A stretch of 64,000 bases of DNA from Zingiber officinale (lineage: Eukaryota; Streptophyta; Magnoliopsida; Zingiberales; Zingiberaceae): assembly GCF_018446385.1 (NCBI RefSeq), contig NW_024589872.1:62001-126000 (forward strand). The letters run 5' to 3'. A program made the translations under genes and the position numbers. The notes beneath the pieces are model-generated. The model was not told the origin of the DNA and did not search any database. It saw nothing but the letters and a program-made list of their open reading frames with translations. This document shows positions 22,657-33,822 of the stretch, in pieces; position 1 is the stretch's first letter, and the number at the start of each line of letters is the position of its first letter.

Positions 22657-25197
22657 AGTACCCCACGATGCCGCTCATCAAAGCGGTAATAGCCAATTAC
22701 ACTATTCATCGCGTATTTGTGGGAGCTCGGTCAACATCATATTCAAGAAGGCGTTCGATCAGTGCAAATTGATCGAGCCGAGTCATACCCATGACAACTC
22801 CGCCTACGGGTTTACGAACAAGTTCACCGGTTGACAGATCCGGCTGGCTACCTCGCTGGGAGAAGAGCCACTCAGGAGGACAAGGACAATAAACTTCGTG
22901 GTGGTCGACTCTCCCTCGTCCTACAACGTCATTTTGGGACGACCAGCGCTCAGCGAATTCTGAGCGGTCGTCTCAACCTTCCATCAGAAGATCAAGTTCC
23001 CCGTGGAGGACAAAGTGGGAGAAGTACGGGAAGATCAGCTAGCAGCTCGGCGATGCTACATCGAGATGGTCCGAGCAAAAGCCAATTCCGCTCGGAAGGC
23101 GCCCCGGATCGAGGTAAGCGCCATCACTGAAAAGCCACCCTCTTTAATTTATGAAGAAAAAGAGGAAGTGCATATTCATCCAACCCGATCGGAGTCCACG
23201 ACTTTTATTGCATCCGATCTGGAGGAGAAGCAGAAAGAGGAGCTGATCCAATGCCTCCGGAGAAATCATGATGTCTTTGTCTGGTCGACACATGAGCTGC
23301 CCGGAATTTCACCAAGTATTGCGCAGCATGAGCTCCACGTCCGACCGGACGCTCGGCCAGTCAAGCAGAGAAAAAGAGATTTCAGCGCCGAGCAGAATGC
23401 CGTCATCCGGGCGGAGGTGGAGGAGCTTCTAGAAGCCGGCCATATACGCGAAGTGCAGTTCCCGAGCTGGTTGGCGAACGTAGTATTAGTCTCCAAGCCG
23501 GGCAACAAGTGGAGAGTATGCATAGATTTCAGGGATCTCAACAAAGCTTGCAAAAAGACTTTATCCCCCCTTGATAGATCAACTGGTGGACTCTATCGTC
23601 AATTAATATGTATGCTCGACGCTACTAAGGCTATCATCAGTGCCGCCGTGAGGATCAAGAAAAGTCACTTACACGGCACCTATTGCTATAATGTGATGCC
23701 GTTGGATTGAAGAACGCGGAGCCACATATCGTCACTTGATGAATAAAGTATTCAGAGAGCAGATTAGGCGAAATCTGGAAGTGTATGGGACGACATTCTC
23801 ATCAAGTCCGTCCGAGCGCCGATCTCTTCAAAGATATGGAGGAAACCTTCCGAACGCAAATATGGAGTCAAGCTAAATCCCGAAGTGTCTGTTCGAAGCA
23901 AAGAGTGGGATACATAGTGACCGAACGGGAATCGAAGAAATCCAGAAGGTGAAAGCTCTCAGACATGCCGCCTCCAAGAAATACAAAGGAAGTGCAGCGT
24001 TTGACCGGGATAACCGCTTTGTCCAGATTCATCTCCAAAACCGCCGAGCCTCCCTTTCTTCAAAATCTTGCAAGGCCACTAAGTTTCACTGGGATGAAGA
24101 ATGCGGGCGTTCAAGACTTGAAGGCATATCTGAACTCTCTCCCAGTACCAAGCCGACCGTGGGTGAACCACTTTATATGTACTTGTCTTCAACCGAGCAT
24201 GCAATGGCTCGGCTTTAGTGATGGCGAGCGGAGAAGAGCCCGTATTTTCTTAGTCACATTTTAAAAGATGTCGAATCTCGTTACACCGGGCTCGAGAAGT
24301 CGGCTTTTGCTTGCCTCCGTCCATACTTCCTAGCGCATACCATCATTGTCAAAACAAATAGCCCGCTTGGTCGTGTGTTAAACCGAAGCTTCCGGCGGCT
24401 CATCAAGTGGACGACGAGTTAAGTGAATTCGACATCCAATACCATCCCCGCGATCAAAGCGCAATCCTTGGCCGATTTTGTAACTGAAGTACAAGCCGGA
24501 AGCTATGTGGAGAATATACGTGGATGGGTCGTCCACTCGGAAGCGGGATTGGAATATTGTTGCTCTCCCTCGTGAAGAAAAGATGCACTTATCCGTCCTG
24601 CTGGATTATAAAGCTACCAACAATGAAGCAGTATGAGGCCCTCATAGCCGGCTTGTGCCCGCATGGGAGCCGGTAACGCCCACTGACCACAGCCAGCCTC
24701 TCGTACCTTCGAATCAATAGTGCTCGGCTCAAGCTCTCAAGCCTTCGAGAAGCTCAAAGCCGATTTTAGAGAAGTTGTTGTCCGTAAGATACCCAGAGCG
24801 AAAAATCAGCTGATGAGTTAGCCAAACTCGCGAGCTCAATAACGCCGGCCGCCATTCAGCAACCAATTGAAAGTTGGTGGCGCACGTCGACCGGATGGAA
24901 GGCCTCACATTTCCAAGCGATCGGCGGACACCCATCATAGAGTTCCTCCGCGCGCCACACCATCCAATGAGTATAAAGCCCATAAGGAGGAGAGCCGATC
25001 GGTTCACACTCATCGGCGATCAGCTTTACAAAAGGCTTTCTCACGCCCGCTGTTGAAATACGTGAGCTCGGAGGACTCGCACATCCTCCAAGAAGTACAT
25101 CAAGGATCGCGGGGACATCCGGGTGGACGAGCACTAGCTAAGAAGATCCCGCTAGCTGGATACTTTTGGCCGACTTTACAAGCGAACCGCTCGGACC
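22643..25197 (+). pseudogene. pol: Tat-type protease, reverse transcriptase and RNase H, shattered
   Basis: Recognisable in pieces. The protease segment (GSSVNIIFKKAFDQ near 22730) lacks the catalytic Asp-Thr/Ser-Gly through a short deletion. The best-kept part is the RT N-terminus, 23003 to about 23560 (ELPGISPSIAQHELHVRPDA, VCIDFRDLNKAC). From about 23560 to 25190 small deletions change frame every few dozen bases. The catalytic loop near 23785 still encodes the Asp-Asp pair but has lost two bases in the Val codon before it. RNase H-side sequence (PPRNTKEVQRLTGITALSRF, 23965) is also broken. Deletions are far denser than in the LTRs, gag or integrase. Confidence 0.85.
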
Positions 25198-26130
25198 GTG
25201 TCGACGTGCCTTTCATGCCAGAAGTACCATAACTTCAGCCACCGACCGGCAGAGGAAATGAAGGCCTCAACAGTGTCATGTCCGTTCGATCAATGGGGAA
25301 TGGATATTGTCGGTCCATTTCCGATGGCGACCGGGCAGCGGAAATTTTTGCTAGTGGCGGTGGATTATTTTTCCAAGTGGGTGGAGGCCGAGCCGCTAGC
25401 CAAGATCACCGAACAGATGGTCAAAAAATTTATCTGGCAACACATCATCTGTCGGTTCGGCATCCCTCGCCGATTGGTTTCCGACAACGGGCGGCAGTTC
25501 ACAGGAAAGATGCTAGAGGATTGGTGCAAAAGCTACGGCATCGAGCAACACTTCACGTCCGTGGCTTATCCCCAGAGCAACGGTCAAGCCGAAGTAGCCA
25601 ATCAGGAAATTCTTCGCATTCTACGCACTCGGCTCGACCATTTGGGAGGGAGTTGGGTAGATGAAGTGCTGGGCGTCTTATGGGCCATCCGAACGGCTCC
25701 AAAGGAAGGGACTGGCGTCACGCCTTTCCACCTGGTGTATGGCGGCGAAGAGGTCATTCCTGTTGAAGTTGGAGTCGAATCCGCTCGGATCCAAAGATAT
25801 GATGAGGACAACACCGAGCGGAGGAACATGGAGCTGGATCTGGTCGAAGAAGAAAGAGCCAAGGCGTCCGTCCGGCTGATGGCGTACCGGCAACGGATGA
25901 AGCAAAATTACAACCGCCGCGTAATCCCCAGATCATTCCAGGTCGGCGATCTTGTCTGGAAGAAAGTCAAGCCGGTCGGCGACGTCGGCAAACTGGAGGC
26001 ACCGTGGGAGGGCCTCTTCAAGGTGATTGAAAAGCTCCGCTCGGGTGAATATTATTTGGAGGATGAAGACGGACGGCAGCTGGATCGGCCATGGAGTGCG
26101 AATCATCTCCAGCCTTATCGAGCTGGATGA
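25198..26130 (+). CDS. Tat-type Gypsy integrase (C-terminal part of Pol)
   Basis: Open for 310 codons; it would insert element DNA into the genome. It contains the end of the HHCC zinc region (CLSCQKYHNF) and the complete rve core (PF00665) with the D-D-E triad: Asp in FDQWGMDIVGPFP, Asp in RRLVSDNGRQFTG, Glu in SNGQAEVANQEI. A C-terminal segment follows with FQVGDLVWKKV and LEAPWEGLFKVIEK. As it follows a shattered RT, it is probably not translated alone. The start is only the first Met of the open stretch; family homology continues upstream in another frame (about 25080-25197). Confidence 0.88.
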   Translation: MSTCLSCQKYHNFSHRPAEEMKASTVSCPFDQWGMDIVGPFPMATGQRKFLLVAVDYFSKWVEAEPLAKITEQMVKKFIWQHIICRFGIPRRLVSDNGRQFTGKMLEDWCKSYGIEQHFTSVAYPQSNGQAEVANQEILRILRTRLDHLGGSWVDEVLGVLWAIRTAPKEGTGVTPFHLVYGGEEVIPVEVGVESARIQRYDEDNTERRNMELDLVEEERAKASVRLMAYRQRMKQNYNRRVIPRSFQVGDLVWKKVKPVGDVGKLEAPWEGLFKVIEKLRSGEYYLEDEDGRQLDRPWSANHLQPYRAG

Positions 26131-26261
26131 AAGGTGCACGAATGTAACTCATTTTTGTGTATATGCTAGTCGCCCGTGTCCTTGTATTGCAGGAAGCGAA
26201 ATTAATTCAAAGGATGGCCAAGGGTTCCGCCGATCGGCAGTATCGAAGTTAGCCGTAAAGG

Positions 26262-27130
26262 CCGTCGAGCTCCGACGTTAAATATTGAGAGACGAGCCGG
26301 CGTCTATAAACGTCCGAGCGGAAGACCGTCGAGCTCCGACGTTAAATATCGAGAGACGAGCCGGCGTCTATAAACATCCGAGCGGAAGGCCGTCGAGCTC
26401 CGACGTTAAATATCGAGAGACGAGCCGGCGTCTATAAACGTCCGAGCGGAAGACCGTCGAGCTCCGACGTTAAATATCGAGAGACGAGCCGGCGTCTAAA
26501 CGTCCGGGCGGAAGGCCGCCGAGCTCCGACGCGTTAAATATCGAGACCAGCCGCCTATAAACGCCCGAAGCGAAGACCGCCGAGCTCGACGTTAAATATC
26601 GAGAGACGAGCCGCGCTTATAAACGCCTGCGGAAGACCGCCGAGCTCGACGCAATATCGAGACGAGCCGCTTATAAACGTCCGAAGCGAAGACCGCCGAG
26701 CTCCGGCAAATATCGAGACGAGCCGGCGTTATAAACGCCCGAGCGGAAGACCGCCGAGCTCCGAGCGTTAAATATCGAGAGACGAGCCGGCGTCTATAAA
26801 CGTCCAAGCGGAAGACCGCCGAGCTCGGCGTTAAATATCGAGACGAGCCGGCGTTATAACCGCCCGAGCGGAAGACCGCCGAGCTCCGACGTTAAATATC
26901 GAGAGACGAGCCGGCGTCTATAAACGTCCGAGCGGAAGACCGTCGAGCTCCGACGTTAAATATCGAGAGATGAGCCGGCGTCTATAAACGTCCGAGCGGA
27001 AGACCGTCGAGCTCCGACGTTAAATATCGGGAGACGAGCCGGCGTCTATAAACGTCCAAGCGGAAGACCGTCGAGCTCCGACGTTAAATATCGAGAGACG
27101 AGCCGGCGTCTATAAACGTCCGAGCGGGAG
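26262..27130 (+). repeat. 64-bp tandem array between pol and antisense gene
   Basis: About 13-14 head-to-tail copies, with landmarks CCGTCGAGCTCCGACGTTAA, ATATCGAGAGACGAGCCGGC and GTCTATAAACGTCCGAGCGG. The first three copies start at 26262, 26326 and 26390. Copies at the two ends are near identical. Those at about 26480-26870 have many 1-4 base losses. No ORF is supported. Confidence 0.95.
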
Positions 27131-27572
27131 AGCCATCCATGTAATATATTCCGGCGGTAAGAAGCCGATCGACAACAAAGGTCGGGAGCTTTAAGACCCC
27201 TGAGTAGCCGAGCGGCTCGCATAGCAAAATCTATGGAAAACCCCTTTGAGGTAAGGCGCAAAGCAAAAGAGGGTTAATTAGAATTAAAAATGTGAACAAG
27301 TGAACGAGTGACGTTCGCGCGCCGAGCGGCTGCTTAATCGCGCGGCGAAAGACGTTATTGAAAGCAAGCGGCTTGGGTCCACGTTAGAGCATGAAGCCGA
27401 GCGGAGGAGTTTTAAAGAACACTTCACACATGACGAAAGAAAAATTTCTTGCCAAAACAAAAGTTGAAGGAAAGGAAAAGAATATCTATTAAGCACAGGG
27501 CTAACCAAAGAAGTTACAACAAAAATAAGTTTGGCCGAACGGCGGGGATACAAAAAAGTTCATAAGAAACAC
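27131..27572. other. spacer between tandem array and antisense gene
   Basis: Non-coding sequence with repeated CCGAGCGG. It includes the probable 3' UTR of the antisense gene on the minus strand. Nothing else is recognised. Confidence 0.5.
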
Positions 27573-29733
27573 TCATGCGTCGAAATCAAAAAGAGCATCA
27601 GGGATGGCGCCCATCACGGTCGCGAGGTCCTCGGGAGGGATGGTCAGCTCGGCGGGCAGGTGGCCTTTGGCCTTTAAGTGATCCACAGCCGCTTTGATCG
27701 CCTCTTCAAAGGTGAGGGAGATCTTGTCAGTAAATTTCTCCCCAAAGGCATCCGAGCGGACGAATGCCTTCCTCACCTCATCGGAGCGGGCCGACTCCCC
27801 CTCTTGATACTCTTTAAGCGCGGCGTCGCTGGCGGCTTGGAGATCCTTCAAATCTCCATCAAATCTTTGAAGATCGGCCGAGCGGCTCTCCTTCTCGGTG
27901 GCCAGAAGAGCATCCAGATCCTTGATGCGTTGCTCCAGCCCTCTAATCTCCACCTTCATGCGGTCCATGTCATCAATGGCCTGGCGCTTCCGGGTGGTCG
28001 CCGTCTTGATCTCCTTATCTTGTTGTTTGATCATCGCTTCGAGCCGAACGACCTTGCTCGCTAGATCGGAAGCTCGTTTCCGTTCGGCTTCCAGTACTTT
28101 TTTGGCCTTCTCCAGATCGGCCGTCGACTGTCGGCTGTCTCCCGTGGCCTTGAGTTTTTTTCAATTCGTCCTCCAGCTCGGCCAGCCGATTGCTAAAGGC
28201 AATCTGCTCCACCCAGTTCTACGAGCAAAAGTGAACAGGTTAAAAACTTAATTCAAATACACGAACAAAGAAAAAGAGCATACCCCGGCGGCCTGTTGAA
28301 GGTTGCTGTCGCCGAGCTGCCCGGGAGTCATAGCTTTTATTCGGCGCCGAGCGTCCTCCCAAGCTTTTGCAAGAGGGCCTGTCAAGGTGATCTGCTGCTC
28401 GGGGACCACTGGCCGATCAGCAGCAGCCATGCATTCCTCTGAGGGGAGGCGCAGGACGGTTTTAATCAAATTTGAGCCGCTCGGCTCGCTCTGAGAAGCA
28501 TCGGCCATACCGGACGGCCCACCGGTGGACGAGGAAGGACGCTCGCCCAAACGCCTGATACGGCGCAGAGTTCTTGAAGGGCTGGACGGCGGCACCTCAG
28601 AGCTTGCCCTTGGAGAGTCATGTGGGGTCAGGGTGCTCTCCAGGGAAACCGTCCCGGACAACACCGGAGCATCCGCGCCCTGCTCGAGCTGTGGTTCATC
28701 AAGTGGAGTTGAGGCAGATGCAGATTCCGGTCGTCGGCGCTTCCGAGTGACTAGCGGAACATCATCGGCCGAACGGCCCTCTACCTCGGCTTGGGTAGAA
28801 GGTTTTGCGCCGCCCGCTGCCTCGTCAGGAGAGGTAGTAGCTGCTAAGGCTTCAGGGGCATCCTGAGTCCCCTCGCCTAATTCGCCGGTCGGATCGGCTG
28901 GATCAAGGCCCCGCTCGGCGACCTCCTTGTTCTTCACCGCCTCTGAGCTTCTCGGTCGCCTTAGCACGCCACATAACTTCAGCTGCAGAAGCAAAGATTA
29001 AATCAGTTAGAACAAAAGAAAAATGAGGGATGAGAATCGCTTACTCATGCTGCAGGGCAGATCGGCTGGGGTAGAAGACAGGCCGAATATATACATTACT
29101 CCTGGGAGGAGTAGCTTGTCAATATGATAGCGCTGACCCACCAACCGCTCGGCCACATGAAGGTAGGCCGCATCACCTCTAAATTTACCGAGCTCTGGTT
29201 GCGCCGGCATCGCCGTCTGCCACTTGGTACGAAAAGTTGGCCGCTCGGGAAAACGCACATAGAAGAAGTGCTCCTTCCAATGTTTGTTGGAGCTCGGCAT
29301 ATTATCGAAAAAGACGAAACCTATCCTAGATTGGAAAATAAAGGTACCCCACTCGGCTTGCTTGGAATAGAAAAAGTAGTGAAAAACCGAGGGGGATGTT
29401 GTTCAGCTTAAAAAGAACTATCACTCCGCTCAACAGCCTGATGGAGTTAGGGACTACCTGGCCGAGCGGAATGCGAAAATAATTGCAGATTTGTAAGAAG
29501 AACTTGTGGGGTGGAAAACGTAGCCCGGCCAAAAATTGGTCTCGGAAGAAAAGAACGGTGTCGGGCGGCGGTTCATGAGGCCGATCGGCCGGTGTGGCTA
29601 ACACTATTTGGTGGTCAGTCGGCAGATCATAGGTTCGAGTGAGGCGCAAGGCATCCTCCTCGTCGAACCGGCTTTCCATGGTCGGATACCAAAGACCCGG
29701 AGTACCGCCGGTCGGCTGTGAGGTGCTGGTCAT
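27573..29733 (-). CDS. Tat antisense gene (Transposase_28/PF04195-type domain plus coiled coil)
   Basis: Minus-strand gene inside the Tat element. The start at 29733 (MTSTSQPTGGTPGLWYPTM) leads into a segment resembling the PF04195 'putative gypsy type transposon' domain: TVLFFRDQFLAGLRFPPHKF, then NMPSSNKHWKEHFFYVRFPE. Likely exons: 29733-29045, 28982-28284, 28218-27573; introns are GT-AG and short. The middle exon is Ser/Pro/Glu-rich and low-complexity. The last encodes a long Lys/Glu/Leu coiled coil (LEQRIKDLDALLATEKESR) and stops at 27573. Two frame changes break it, both at homopolymers: a C run near 29390 and an A7 run near 28155. Function unknown. The frame may be intact in the living element if those are sequence errors. 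Confidence 0.72.
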
Positions 29734-29994
29734 GGTATAAGGCTAGGGATGGACGCGCGATGGAAGGAGGGAGAAGTAAAAACAGGGAAAGAATGCGGGA
29801 TGATGAAAGAAATAGCTAATAGAGAGAAAAAAAGGAGGGGCAGCAAGGAAAAGGAATCCTTACGGGCAAAGAAGACGATAGAAGGGGGCTGTAGATTCGT
29901 CGGAGAGCTGAAACGCAAGGTCGTCGGAAAAAAGGAACAGAGGGATGGCTGGAGACAATAAGGTCGAAATGCGGCGAAGAGCTGAGGTCGGGAG

Positions 29995-30002
29995 CTTTAT
30001 AA
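29995..30002 (-). promoter_or_regulatory. probable TATA box of the antisense gene
   Basis: Minus-strand CTTATAAAGC lies about 260 bp upstream of the antisense start codon. This allows a transcript start near 29965 and a leader of about 230 bases. It is a sequence match only, with no expression evidence. Confidence 0.5.
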
Positions 30003-30386
30003 GGGCGGCCGCGATCAATTTACACCGTCCGATCCAGGTCATCGATAACGAGGTCATCATCCAGCCGTTCATTTTAAACGGCGGCTGTCCCATCGGAAGT
30101 GACGCCACCGCCATACGCTGACAAACGCACGATCACCACGTGTCAGCAGGATACTGGTCGCATTTAATGAGCTCCCCTTACCGTGCGCAACGCACGTGAT
30201 GGGTAGTAGGGAAGAGCATCGGACATGGATTCCAAGAGAACACAAGGCACGGACAAGATACCGCCGAACGGATGAGTATACCTATGCCTGGCCGAGCGGC
30301 CTAATGCAGTGATCATTGCTCAGTCAGATCGGCAGTCCAGTCAGTCGGACTTCGCCTCCTTCGACTAGACTCGAGGGGAAGGCAAG

Positions 30387-31166
30387 TGATCCGGTGGTAA
30401 GAGACCGGGACCCCTAACGAGGGGTCAATACTACGTGGAGGTCAAAAGGCCAGATGGTCTGTCGAAGAAGGGTGAGCCGACCGGACTCATGAGAAAAGGG
30501 CAGGCCGATCGGTCTGCCAGTAAACATCTGATAGTAAAAGGCGCCCTGACAGGGATTGGGGTTCCGACGCTCAATGAAATAGTAAACAATGGCCGAGCGG
30601 AAGGCCTAAGAGAAGGTAGGACGTAATGGGCGCGCCGCCCGGCCTACGCAGGGAATTAGGGCCGTCCGGACGGCGCTCTTCGTCTAGCCGGCCGGGCGGA
30701 TGTCCTGGCCGGCGGTGGGTAAATAGGGACAGGAACATCTGCTGACAGCCGTCAAGTCATATAACTAGCCCATACTCCTAGACTGACAACGGGGTGTCCT
30801 GTTGTCCCATCGAAGGCGCGATGGGACTGTTGAACTATGGCGTCAGGTAAGCTTTCTGACAAACCCATACCGAGGTATGGGCTGCGGACACGTACGCGCC
30901 TCGGTGGGCGTGTAGAAGCTCTTTCACCGCTCTATATAAAGAGTCGCAGACTTCGCCGGAGGTACGCAAGATACAAGCTTTGTAGCTACTGTTTCCACCA
31001 CTTGTTTACCTGACTTGAGCGTCAGAGGGTCGCCGCCGGGAACCCCTTCCCGGCCCGACTTCTGTGCAGGTTCGCCGGAGCTTCGTGAGACTAGCTGGAG
31101 ATCTACATCAGCAACCCGGAGAGCGCAACGTGCCCAGCGTTCGTTGATTCAGCGTTCGGACAGGAT

Positions 31167-31168
<2 letters not shown>
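30387..31168 (+). repeat. Tat element 3' LTR
   Basis: 782 bp, collinear with the 5' LTR without a single gap and with about 15 substitutions. It ends GGACAGGATCA, directly followed by an AT microsatellite of the CACTA element (about 31170-31209). Confidence 0.95.
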
Positions 31169-31210
<42 letters not shown>

Positions 31211-33032
31211 CATAGAAAAATACATCAACAAATTTAACTTAATAAATTTTTTTAATTTATAATTTGTGTTTAGATTATTGATAATTTAAAAATTATGAAA
31301 AAATATATTAAATATTTAATAATATATTATCTTTTATATGCCTAGGATATATACTGAAATAAATAATAAGTTTATTAAATATTACGTTGATATAGTTAAA
31401 GATTTTAAGTTTTTTATTTTAACATTAAATTTACATTAAAGAGGTTTGGTTTGTTTTGTCTACGTTAATTACATTATATATCTACGTTATTAAATTTACA
31501 TTAAAGGTGTTATTTTAAGGTTTGATAGATATATTAAATTTACATTAAATTTACTTTATATATCTATGTTATTTATCTACGTTAATATAGGTAAAGGGGT
31601 TTAAAGGGGTTAGGTTTTGTTTTGTTTCTTTCATGCGACAAAACAGAACTCGGCGAGCAAAGAAGGCGACGGAGCCAACGACGATCTCCACGGCAAATCT
31701 CAGGTACTTCTTTAGTTTTTCTCTTCTCTTCTTACAACCTATTGAGATTGCCTCTCTTACCGCATCCGCCGACGTCGTGCGGTTGCTGCCGCTCGTCGAC
31801 CTCCTACTCCTGCCCTGCCGCTATGTCGCACGATGCTTTGGCCGCGACTCCTGCTGTGCACATGGCCATGGGCGACTCCTGCTTTTCCAAGATCACAGCA
31901 TGACCATTGCCGCGACCAAAGCATCGCACGACAGGAGTTGGCAGTAGACATGGGTGGAGCTTACCCAAGCCCAGTGTGGGCAGCTGCTACTGGTCCCATA
32001 AAAAATAACAGCCTAGCAGGATACTCACCTTTATTAACAGTGCATCCCACATAGAATAGGATATATGGAATCGAACAATGAGTTGGAGACTGATCTGTAT
32101 TATTTTGCTAGCTATTGTTTTTATGATGAAGACAAGTTTTGAAATAAAAAATCTTTGTAATAACTTTCTTTTGCCAACTGCTATTATTTTTATTTAATCA
32201 AGTCATTCAAATTATTTCAATACAACTTACAATTTTATTTTATTTTTTTTCAAATTGTTGCTAATTCTAGATAGATTGTTTGATGTCAATTTAGTTAACT
32301 GGTTTGGTAATAAAAAATAACATCGGATGTTTTCATGTGTGTGCTTTTTAAATCTGTTTCTATCCTCTTTTCTACTTGTAATTATTTTACAATTGTATCT
32401 GTTTAGTTTTTATATCAGTTGTATCAGAAAAATGTAGGAAAGTTGGCACAATTTATAAGCGTTGATATCGTGAAGTGTTGATTAGAAGAAATACTATGAA
32501 GCTATTAGCTATACCTCATGTTTTCAAGTCGTCGACAAGAAGAACTAAAATGTGCATTTTTTTTAACATACTTCTCATGATTTCTAGAATTTACAAGAAG
32601 TATATTCATCTTCAACTGTTTTTCAAATGAATTGAAGACCCTTCAAATTTTTTACCAGATGCTATCAATTTTTTAATTGTACTCGACGAAAAATGGACAT
32701 GCTATCGAAAGAAAAATAAAAGCTAATTGAAATTATTATTATGTCTTATTATCCACTTGAATTTTTGTTTGCTGCACTCATTTTTGTCTCTTGCACTCTA
32801 GATTTAAAATTGTGAACACAAGTCAAGCCTCTCCTAACTCTGATTCCTGGATCTATCCCTGAGTAAATCAATTTACATGGTATATCTCTTATTGCTTTTG
32901 ATTTGATTTTAGTAGTTTGTCTGGATGTGAGGGAGAGAAAAGAAATTTAGTTCCCCATCCTATTACAATTAAGATGTTCGATAAAAGGTCAATATGATTA
33001 ATTTTGAGAACTCAGCAATTTTAAGATTACTA
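31169..33032. other. CACTA interior, mostly non-coding
   Basis: AT microsatellite (31170-31209), then AT-rich sequence. A GC-richer stretch at 31620-31960 has a splice-like AG/GTACTT at 31702 and small open frames on both strands, none of which I recognise. It could be a CACTA leader exon or a captured host fragment. Confidence 0.5.
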
Positions 33033-33257
33033 CTAATTATATACCAAACAAAGCAAGCATACTTTTAAGAGATAATGAGAACCATTAAGTGAATCTACCT
33101 GATATGGGCCCCAAATGTTAGCATGCAATAGTTGAAAGTAAATAGTAATTTTAGTATTTCTCTTAGGAATGGAAAGCTTATGTTGTTTTATTATAGGAAA
33201 AACTTCACAGACACAAGAAGTTGGAAAAGAAATAGATCTAGTGATGATTTTTTGCAT
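33033..33257 (-). pseudogene. Copia integrase fragment inside the CACTA element
   Basis: The minus-strand translation holds IKQHKLSIPKRN and LLHANIWGPYQVDSLNGSHY. This matches the junction of the Copia gag-pre-integrase zinc region with the integrase core (usual pattern LxHxDxWGPY). The catalytic Asp of that pattern is Asn here. There are no LTRs around it, so it is an isolated retroelement scrap. Confidence 0.7.
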
Positions 33258-33576
33258 TGCAATTGAAGATAGGTGGTCAATCCTTTGATGTCACGATGCA
33301 CTTTTAATTTTTTACAATTTCATTTGTAGGAATTGAATACTGACAGTTCTGAAGTTAGAGCTTTATCACATTGGAGAGAATTTTTAGAAAAGGTACTGTT
33401 CTTTCATTAGTTACATTTAATTGTACTTGTAAGTGCTAATTGTGTAGTAAATATTTAGTTGTGATCCAAGAAGTAACTTTTATTCGGTCATATAATGATT
33501 CAATTGTCATAAATGTATAAATCGGACAAACTAGTTTTTTTATAAATGATTATTTTTATCAGTAAATTGTTCCTCG

Positions 33577-33822
33577 ATGAAGATCAACGATATGGAAAAA
33601 AGTTGGATTTATTCAAAGAATAGGAATTCAGAAGAATATAGAAGAAAAGTTGATGAATTTTTAGAGTTAGCTTACAAAGACAAGACTGAAGATAGCAGAA
33701 TTTATTGTCCATGTTGTGATTGCAAGAATCGTTATTTTGTCTCTAAGTTAGATGCTAGGATGCATATTATTGTTAGAGGCTTTTATAACAAATATAGAGT
33801 TTGGGTTTATAATGAATTTTGA
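33577..33822 (+). pseudogene. CACTA transposase-associated domain ORF
   Basis: 81 residues beginning MKINDMEKSWIYSKNRNSEE. This is the Transpos_assoc (PF13963) N-terminal domain of CACTA transposases: K-S-W near the start, then EYRRKVDEFLELAY, the Cys cluster YCPCCDCKNRYF, a following His/Gly segment (MHIIVRGFYNKY) and W near the end. Intact transposases are many hundreds of residues; here the zinc-like core is cut off by a stop at 33820. It reads outward toward the right terminus only 1.1 kb away, so most of the transposase gene is deleted. Short exon-like pieces with conserved spacing follow near 34010-34080 and 34250. Confidence 0.8.

Larger units (their letters stand above)
20387..31168 (+). 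mobile_element. Ty3/Gypsy Tat-type LTR retrotransposon with antisense gene
   Basis: A 10,782-bp element. LTRs are 20387-21168 and 30387-31168, with TG...CA ends. Order: LTR, primer-binding site, gag, broken protease/RT/RNase H, integrase, a 64-bp tandem array, an antisense gene, LTR. It sits in an AT microsatellite of the CACTA element; ATATA and AAATA flank it, so the target duplication is blurred by slippage. The two LTRs have equal length and about 15 substitutions (98.1 percent identity), so the insertion is young. Yet pol is full of short deletions. An extra antisense ORF between pol and the 3' LTR is known in the Tat lineage. Confidence 0.93.

Noticed and set aside
29749-29961. Plus-strand basic ORF beside the antisense gene
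   Set aside because: Purine-rich leader region of the minus-strand gene; no family resemblance.
20387-31168. LTR starts separated by exactly 10,000 bp
   Set aside because: Striking but coincidental; both LTRs are equal in length and differ by substitutions, so this is not a copy-paste artefact.
31015-31215. Open frame running from the 3' LTR into the AT microsatellite
   Set aside because: Ends in Ile-Tyr repeats from the microsatellite; the counterpart in the 5' LTR runs differently.
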